From positions 38,039 through 102,038 of the forward strand of contig JBBHKE010003069.1 of NCBI GenBank assembly GCA_037447655.1: a stretch of 64,000 nucleotides of DNA, read 5' to 3'. The position numbers and the translations under genes are program-made. The notes under the pieces were generated by a model. The model was not told where the DNA came from, did no database searches, and saw only the letters and a list, made by a program, of their open reading frames with translations. This stretch comes from Zygnema cylindricum (Eukaryota; Streptophyta; Zygnematophyceae; Zygnematales; Zygnemataceae). This document shows positions 56,772 to 64,000 of the stretch, piece after piece. The stretch's first letter is position 1, and each line of letters starts with the position of its first letter.

Positions 56772-59700
56772 TCATTCGATTTTTGGTGCCTCCACAAGCT
56801 CTCCATCAGAAAGTTCACCCGGAGTTGTTTGATTGCTTTTTTTCGAGGAATCATTTTTGGTGTTTTCGTCTTTACTATCGGGGCTGTCCAATGACTGTCG
56901 ATAATACAAAAAAAGCCAATCAGAAGCAATTCATCAAGCTTTCCTCGATACTAAAAAATAGAACAAAGCAGATGGGGACAGGGAGGGGAAGGGAGAGGGA
57001 GAAGGAAAGGGAGAAGGAGAAGAGGGAGAGGGAGAAGAGGGAGCGGGAGGGAGAGGGAGAGGGAGCTGGAGAGGGAGAGGGAGAGGGAGAGGGAGAAGGA
57101 GAATAAGATTTTATTAGGATAACCTGAAGAAGATGAAGTTTTGGCTTCTATCCTATTGTGAAATGGAATCCAGGAATTTACTCAAGGACAGCAATTAATG
57201 TTCAAAATACAAACAAATAAGCAAAATTTCCCTAATTCTCGAAAAAAGTTCTGGACCTTACCCCGGTTTGATTGACAAACTGCTCAAAATCCTCAGGATC
57301 AAAATCTCCTTCATCTTCATCGTCTCCTGAAATCCCAAAACGCCATTTAAATGCATTTAAGTTTCCAAGAACAGAGGAGGTACACATAAAGCACAAACAA
57401 AAAATCAGAGACTAAAGTGAAATTAACGTATTAATGCGAATAACCAGATTTCACTTCTTCAAGAACTCACAACCAAAAGCACATGTAAAGGTATTTCATA
57501 ACCCTTCCAAGGTTCTCGTGACTGTTTGATATTTTGCAAAACTGTAAATTAATCTTTTAATTTCAAATCCAAATATCTCCATATGCGAACAAACTGTCAG
57601 TATCAAAAAATAATTTACGAAGGAGTTGGTAGCCAAAGAACAATCATAATTGATTAGTGCATTGTTTTTTAAGCCTAGGCGTATCAAACTCTGGCCTTTA
57701 CTTTGGAGCAATTTGAATGTACAAACATATGGACACATAATGTCCAAAAAATAACATCACCACCAATGGTCAACTGAACAGGAACAAAACTGATACGCTG
57801 TCGGCAATTTGTTTGTCAGACAAGCGGAATTATCGTGAAGAACCGTGAAGGCAAAGATTAATCATAGACGTCATCCACAGCCATACATGCAAAGAAATAA
57901 CTGCTGTCTTCTGTTTGCAGGTTCTTGGTAAATGTACCACCAAGACATCACCTTAGAGAATTTTACGGTAACGATTTTCCATGACAAGTTTATTGATCCC
58001 AGTAGCCCACTTCATACAAAAAACTCTCAAATCCATTTGTATTAACTCCAAGTTGAATCATTTACTTCTGAACTTTAACTAGACAATTTTTTTTTTTAAC
58101 TACATGTTTATGTGTTTATGGGGAGTCTATTTGCTGATACAGTTGAAAAATCAAACATCAGTATTGATATTTATGACAACAATAAAACAAATTCATGAAT
58201 TGTCATAACAACGACCACTTTGTTACAATAAGTGTAGCATGCCCAAAAAAGTGTGCCATGCTTTTATGACGAATAAATTAAATGTGTATGACCAAATGAC
58301 ATGATCAAAACCTTCCATTGACAAGTAACAAACGCTAGAAGTCATTATAGTAGAAAAAAATCGCTACACGAGCATACTGATAAGATATTGGAGATTGAGT
58401 TATAACACATACATGTGGACATCTTCATATTTTTTTTTTTTTTTTTAGACTGACAAAAATAAGTGAAACAATGTAAAGGTGAAGTAACTTTCACAAAAGG
58501 TATAGTAAGAGTTTAAATTATCGCGGTAAAGTGTTTTCCACACAAAAAGTCGGTGTTTCTTTACTCTACAGAATGGCATAGACTATTTTTAGGTCGTTAA
58601 TATATTTTACTTTGAACTTTTTGGTATGCGATGAAAATACCACATAAGGCAATCATAAAAGTTAAATTTGTGGTATTACAGTAATGCAAAAGTAACAGAC
58701 ATTATATACTATACTATGGCATTTTTAATCATAGATATTTCTGTTAAGTAAATACCAGAAAAAAATGCGTAAAATCTTTGCGTAATTTCCAGAACTTGCC
58801 TCTCTACAATGAGAGAGAAAGAGAGAAAGTGAAAAAGAGAGAGAAAGGTACAAAAAGAGAGAGAAAGAGAAAAATAACTACATAAGACTTACCTGCAGTT
58901 TCATCCAAAGCCCCCATGAGATAATCGTCGAGATCTTGCTCCTGTTCTCCTACTTTCACATCCAGTTTTGTCTTTTCTTCTGCCTCAGCTGCTCCTTTCG
59001 CCTTTGCTGGTTCCGAGGCTGAATCCACAGGTTTGGGTACAACTATTGTCTGTCCTTGATCTATTTTGGTTGCATCTAAAGTCGTAGTCATCTCAATCTC
59101 AGCTTTTTTCAAAGCTGCCTTCTCAAGAGCCTTATCCTCATAACTGTAATCAACCTCTCCACAAGAAAACCATGACTTACAATAAGTTAAGATACATTGA
59201 CATGAAACATAGGTCAGATAACAAAATAAACTGAGTCAAGATGTGACATAAACTAATACTCAAGTTAGAGCAACAACATACATTGATTTCTGATATAGGT
59301 TGTATTGAGACATAGGTTATGCAGGCTCCTTGGTCCCCTCTTTGTCCCATAAACATAACTTTTGAGTCAAACACCGGATGTTCAACACTACTCATTGTTT
59401 AGTGAACAATATCCATATTCTTATGCCACATCCAAAATAAATCCTCATCATTTTCATGTTACAATGTCAACATTGTCGGAGAGGGAGGGAGGAAGGAAGG
59501 AAAAAGGAGGAGAGAAGAGCGAGTGAGAGGGAGAGGGAGGGGGAGAAGGAGAGGGAGAGGGAGGGGAGAGGGAGGGAAGGAAAGAGAGAACTTACGGCGT
59601 TATGTGGGACTTGACAAGAATAAAATAGATTCTCCAAAATGTTTTTTCAGTCATTCGACGAGGACACAAGTAGTAACGGAAATCAGATATTTCCTGACCA

Positions 59701-61022
59701 TAGAAAGTTCAGACAAAGAAAATTCCGGAAGTAATAAGGGTTAAACAATGCTATTATGCACATAAGTACAACCTTTTATTATATGAAATAAACATAATTC
59801 GTGTCATCAAGAATGAATGGGGAATTGAATAATGAATGAATAAATTCTTGTTATCCTTGTCATTCTTTCGTCTAGTGACATCCGTCCAACCAAATAACCT
59901 ATTGCCTCAGCGTTACGGCATTTTCTGTTCAGTTCTCTGAAATTGAAACAACAGTTCCGAAGTAGCATCCACTCAAATTTGTGTTGACACAGTTTTCCTT
60001 TCCACGACAAACCTGCCGAGTGCCCTATTACATCACTACTGTACCATACCAAATTTCAACTTGAGAGATAAATGAGTTATGCATCAAAAATAGAGTTGAT
60101 GAAATAAATTCATATTAAAATAAAAAGCAGGAAAAGTGGCTCTCACCGGTACCACTTGCAGCATGAGCCTTGCATGATGCTCTTGAAACTCGGAAAGATC
60201 CTGAGAAACTGAAGGATTGCTTCCAGGTTTTGCTGGTGAAGGAGCTGAAAAGCTTGACATGTCTGAGCTCATAAACCAATCAAGGCCTTCTACAATTATA
60301 AAGAGAACCCAGAAAGAATGTTTTCGGAACCTCAGCCAATCACCGTAAATCCTTTCTGCCCTGTCACCTCTCATTTTCTACAAAACCTAAAACCTTCCGA
60401 CATCAGACACCAGTAAATTAACATACTTGCGCAAAGGTATTCAAAAAACACAACGTAATGCTTCCAAGTAAACCAAAACAAAAGCGGAGTCAATCGAACA
60501 TAGAAATAATGAATAAACAGAAACAAGATCAACTATAAACAAAAAAAATCTTACAAAGCAAACAAACAGGCAACAATGAACATAAAACAAACAAACATAC
60601 ACCAGTCAACCAAACAAGAAGAAAAACATAAAGAAAAACAAAACACCAATAGAAAAGATACTCTCCACCTCGCTCAGTGGAAACTCCTTAAATGTTTTCA
60701 AAGTTAATCCTTTCACAAACTCGCGGAGCTCCTCTGTCACCCCATACTCTTCCAACTCTTCCGGTTTCACCACACTTTCTTTCTCCTTTCCTCCTCCCAT
60801 TGCAGCCATCCCCTTAAGTTTTACTGCCTCCACTACCTCCTTAGCAAGTTCCTTGAACCCCCCATCTGCCTTTCTGGCTGCTTCTTCTGCAATTTCTCGT
60901 GACCTTTTGGCAGCTTCTACTGCCAGTTGCTCAGAGTACCGTACAGTTTCCATGGTTATCTCCTGTGACCTTCTCGCTGTCTCCTCCGCAAATGCTCGAG
61001 CTTTGGCCAGCCATGACTCCAT
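56772..61022 (-). CDS. BSD-domain protein, complete, six exons, 346 residues
   Basis: Exons on the minus strand in order: 61022-60662, 60289-60147, 59693-59596, 59143-58893, 57326-57262, 56894-56772. All are GT-AG, phases agree, and 1041 nt include the TGA. The start is the ATG in AAGCCATGGAGTC, the first in frame and in strong plant context. Residues 1-75 form a helical A/R/E-rich segment (AKARAFAEETARRSQE, then repeats of AKRSREIAEEAARK) like the N-terminus of plant BSD/synapse-associated-type proteins. The BSD domain is about 150-200: DLSEFQEHHARLML, then EISDFRYYLCP, MTEKTFWRIYFILVKSHI with its conserved FW. After it come a K/E-rich helix and an acidic tail (EQDLDDYLMGALDE, GDDEDEGDFDPEDFEQFV) typical of the family. 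The BSD fold was first described in TFIIH p62 and BTF2-like proteins; this plant group has no settled function. Confidence 0.92.
56968..57105. repeat. GGGAGA purine repeat in BSD intron 5
   Basis: GAGAGGGAGAGGGAGAAGG-type purine tract of about 130 bases, therefore pyrimidine-rich in the BSD transcript. It has mirror symmetry suitable for triplex DNA. Confidence 0.85.
58806..58873. repeat. GAGAAA purine repeat in BSD intron 4
   Basis: GAGAGAGAAAGAGAGAAAG-type tract starting about 20 bases inside the intron from the donor at 58892, pyrimidine-rich on the sense strand. Confidence 0.85.
59477..59590. repeat. Purine repeat touching the donor of BSD intron 3
   Basis: About 110 bases of G/A (GGGAGAGGGAGGGGGAGAAG) that end directly at the donor CTTAC (59591-59595). 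In the transcript the intron therefore begins GTAAG followed by a long C/U run. Confidence 0.85.
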
Positions 61023-61556
61023 GGCTTCTTTCTCGCTCGAGATCTCTTCCTTAACCCTATTTCACTCTCTCCTCTGTCCCCTGTAACTTCTCTCAAGACA
61101 AAAAAGTAATAAAAGGGGGGAAAATAATTAAAAATATGACACGTGCCGGTCAGAAAAGGTGGATAACAAGGTATTAGGGGTTGAACTAGGGGAAAAAACG
61201 TGAGAGAAAAACAGGTGGCATTTATGCAGAGTGAAAGTGTCAACACATGACAATCAGACGAGGCGGAACCACTGCATGCGACCCATGGCAGTCAGCACCC
61301 CTCATCATCGGGAGTAGAACTCATTGTACAGATACATCTGGTAACAGAATGCCACGTGTCAAAGGACCAAGGCGTTCGGCCAATGTATGAAACCTGACGA
61401 TTTACAGGACCGCCATGTTTTCATGATGACATGACCTGCTGCAACAAACAAAATCGCTTTGAATACATTCGTCAATTTTTTTACAGAATCGTATCGAGCC
61501 AAAGCACATACAAAAATGATATGTGCAAATAAAACTGGGGGACGTATGTAATACGC
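61023..61556. promoter_or_regulatory. Upstream region of the BSD gene
   Basis: Sequence 5' of the BSD start. A CT-rich leader (CTCTCCTCTGTCCCCTG near 61065 on the plus strand) is followed by CCACGTGTCA at 61352, an ACGT-core (G-box-like) element. No TATA box was seen at a defensible position. Confidence 0.4.
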
Positions 61557-62220
61557 CTAGGGCAGAGGTCGTAAAAGTAAAAAAAAATCATACCCGAAAC
61601 CGACCGTTTTTTTTTTTTCAAAATCTAACCGACGCCCGACCGTGTTATGTCACGCTCCAAAATTGTTAACCGTTAACCGACCGGCGTTTACGAAAATAAA
61701 AGTTAACCGAAACTCGATTTCTCGCGACTAACCGTGCCCGCCCGTAACCGAAAAGGTACAAAATTAACTAATGTACCACGTATGAATAAGCCAATAATTA
61801 CGCTTTGTCGCGTTCCCTAAGATTTGCGAAATGAATAGTGTACTACCGTGTCAGATTTGCGACGCTAATCATGATGTCACGTACTTCCACGATACCAAAG
61901 ATTACAAAGTACAATAATGTTGGATTGCATGGACAGTACAAAATTTTCATTTTTTTTGGTTTTTTGGTTGACCGACCGTAACCGACCGTTTTTTTTATTC
62001 TACAATAATGTTGGATTGCATGGACAGTACAAAATTTTCATTTTTTTGGTTTTTTGGTTGACCGACCGTAACCGACCGTTTTTTTTATTCTGGTGAATCA
62101 ACCGACCGCAACCACCCGGCCCTCAAAATTTGGCAACCGAATCCGTTCCGGATCCGGCGCGGGCGGTCGGTTAACGGTCGGTCACGGTTTCAATTGACCG
62201 TTTGCGACCTCTGCCCTAGG
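61557..62220. mobile_element. hAT-like element of family D between two divergent promoters
   Basis: CCTAGGGCAGAGGTCGTAAA at the left and TTTGCGACCTCTGCCCTAGG at the right are perfect inverse copies. TAGGGCAG...CTGCCCTA ends suggest hAT, but no matching 8-bp flanks are visible. It includes a segment also present at 54718-54870 and many GACCGACCGTAACCGACCG words. Non-coding. Confidence 0.75.
61911..62092. repeat. 91-bp tandem duplication inside family D element
   Basis: Two copies beginning ACAATAATGTTGGATTGCAT and ending CCGTTTTTTTTATTCT, nearly identical (one base difference in a T run). The related sequence at 54812 has a single copy. Confidence 0.9.
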
Positions 62221-62392
62221 AGAGGAGGGGAAGATATCGCACTTTATGCCGATTTAGTGCGACCTCCTAACAAACTATTGAGAGAATATCGAGCAATATC
62301 GAGCTACCGCAACTTATGGGTTTATGCAATATTCATGCTTCAGTACAGTAGTCTGTATTTGTGAAAGGGTGTGGACTTGGTCCCCAAAAGCT

Positions 62393-62400
62393 TATAAAAA
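62393..62400 (+). promoter_or_regulatory. TATA box of the DUS3-like gene
   Basis: TATAAAAA, 51 bases before the proposed ATG at 62452, leaving about 20-25 bases of leader if initiation is at the usual distance. Confidence 0.55.
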
Positions 62401-62451
62401 GCTCATAGAGACAAGTCATTCATATATTCTGAAGAGCTGAAAGGTCCAGCC

Positions 62452-63983
62452 ATGACCGGAGTGGAAGAGGTCAGAACTCGTTTTTTCTGTTGCGTTCAGT
62501 CAGGTTATGTGTATTGCCTTTTTTATGTTGGAAAGTGCAGCAATATTTATAATAATACGCAAAACATTTGGTCACTGCATTATGTGCCATTGTTTTTTTT
62601 GAATTTGTGCGGAAGTGAGTTCAGCTGCAATATTAATTTCATTTTCCAGCTTGACAAATGTGCTGTTTTTTTTTGCTGGGGTACCAAACATTTTTAAATA
62701 ATTTGGTTCAATGTTCATCGTTCATTTCTGCAAATTATTTTATTGTTGCCTTTAGTCAGGATATGTATGCTGTTACCGGCGATACGGGCCAGTAATCCTC
62801 GTATTCGCACAGAAAAATGTACGAATCGTACAATTTTCTGTACGATTGTGAGGATTCTTGGCCAGTTACGCCAGTAACAGCGTACGTATAAGCTCATAGA
62901 ATCAAAAGCAGTTGAGCAAGTAAAATGAATTTCACGTTGCTATGCTGCATTCTGAAAGAGATAAATTTATTCAACATAAAACAGTCAAACAAACAAATAA
63001 AACGCAAAAAGAATTATACCTATGCTAAAAATCATAGCCAGAAAAGCAAACGCAAATAACTGGAAAGCATTTATAAAGACGGCAACTAGAATTCCAAAAC
63101 ACGTTCTGAAAGAGCAAATAAACAAACCTACCAAGCAAGCGAGGAAGCATATCTTATGACTCTAGCCAAATATAATTCTGAGCATACGCCTTTCTCATAA
63201 TCACGCAGAAGCAACTTTCTTGAGTTGAGAAATTGCCTTTCCTATAGGTGTTCTTTCCCCGAAAACACTTTTACGTCCAGATTGAATTGAATACTTATTC
63301 GTCGCACGCCTAGATGACCATATGTTCCCACTTGGCATTGTAGAGAAATGCCCAAGTATCAACTTTTTTCTCTGGGAAACCATGCATCAACAATGATTGG
63401 AGATTGCAGCTTGAAGGGATTGCTTGCTTGCTACATTGGCCAAAGTTACTAATGTGATCCACGGGGAATTTCTGCCCCTATTTTGGTGCCTTACAATACT
63501 CAGACAGCGTGTTTTACAACTAAATAAGATAGGATTTGTGTGGATATTATGAATTCTGTTCGGCATACTATTTTTTTTTTAAATATCAAGCCGTGTATTA
63601 GTTTTGTAGGTCCCTCTATATTTGCACCCTTAATTTATTGATATTCTGTGCAAACCATTTTACTTCTTACTTGATCCTGATCGACCATGTTTGATAAGTT
63701 CTTCACTTCTGCCCTTTTTTTCTTCCCCTTTTTTGTGCAGGTTCTTGAAGTTGCATCAAATGTGCCTGAACTCTCTCCGGAAGAGCTTATTGCAAAAGGT
63801 CGAGCTCCGGTGAAAAAAGAATTTCTTTTGAAACCAACAAAAAGGAAGCTGCAAGTGCCAGAAGAAAGTAACCGAGGAGGACTCCATGGAGGAAAAGGAG
63901 AACTCAAGGGAGTTTCAACAGAGTCTCCTGTTCCAAAGATAGAGAGCAAGAGTAAAAGGCAGCAAAAGCGAGATAGGCAAGAG
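62452..63983 (+). CDS. DUS3: DUS3-like tRNA-dihydrouridine synthase, first two exons, 3' partial
   Basis: Exon 1 is 62452-62469 (MTGVEE) and exon 2 is 63741-63983, both phase 0 with GT-AG borders; the gene runs off the right edge. Exon 2 has LSPEELIAKGRAPVKKEFLL, the conserved N-terminal motif of eukaryotic DUS3, followed by a K/R/E-rich stretch (KSKRQQKRDRQE). In DUS3 this region precedes CCCH zinc fingers and the FMN-binding TIM barrel that reduces U47 in the tRNA variable loop; those parts are outside the window. The six-codon first exon rests on the TATA spacing and phase only. Confidence 0.62.
62761..62889. mobile_element. Foldback MITE in DUS3 intron 1
   Basis: ATGCTGTTACCGGCGATACG, then GGCCAGTAATCCTC and GCACAGAAAAATGTACGA, are inverted at TCGTACAATTTTCTGTACGA, GAGGATTCTTGGCCAGT and CGCCAGTAACAGC. 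Nearly the whole 129 bases fold into one hairpin. Confidence 0.75.
62890..63740. other. Rest of DUS3-like intron 1
   Basis: T-rich toward the 3' end with a strong pyrimidine tract before TTTTGTGCAG. The minus-strand open frame at 63201-63383 shows no recognised motif and is not called. Confidence 0.55.
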
Positions 63984-64000
63984 GTGATATTTTTCTTTTT

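Noticed and set aside
59807-60052. Open frame as BSD exon 3
   Set aside because: Its translation does not fit the BSD fold and its phase is wrong. The 98-nt exon at 59596-59693 has the expected FWRIYFILV motif and the right phase.

Overview
The window looks like nuclear DNA of a land plant or close streptophyte relative. Its genes have many short exons with GT-AG introns. The recognisable proteins are plant-type: an SCC3 cohesin subunit with a C-terminal RGRPRKP motif, a HUA2-like PWWP domain, a BSD-domain protein and the start of a DUS3-like tRNA-dihydrouridine synthase. The repeats include a Ty1/copia retrotransposon and several families of small non-autonomous DNA transposons. I cannot name the species.

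Layout. 468-14069 (+): SCC3 gene with 24 exons that I could place, open at its 5' end. Its first two visible exons encode the second half of a PWWP domain, in phase with SCC3. 14070-40690: mostly transposon-derived DNA, with nested hAT-like, TA-flanked and other TIR elements. It includes a degenerate copia element (26277-32690, minus strand, 5-bp target duplication) and a giant inverted repeat (32972-36602) split by an old solo LTR that itself carries a smaller element. 40691-46311: a calmer segment with a possible TC-rich leader and an orphan exon coding an NDC80-like CH domain (45017-45520, minus). 46312-56190: a second transposon belt. 56772-61022 (-): a complete six-exon BSD-domain gene. 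62452-end (+): first two exons of a DUS3-like gene, divergent from the BSD gene, with a hAT-like element between the two promoters.

The genes do not form a functional cluster. SCC3 (cohesin) and the NDC80 exon (kinetochore) both belong to chromosome segregation, but with only one orphan NDC80 exon this is probably chance. The points most worth checking are the PWWP-SCC3 join, copied splice sites inside SCC3 introns, the CGTAC-rich array near 17 kb, the giant foldback with datable insertions, and a tRNA-like block kept in copia LTRs.

All coordinates, splice sites and identities were read by eye. No alignment or database search was run.
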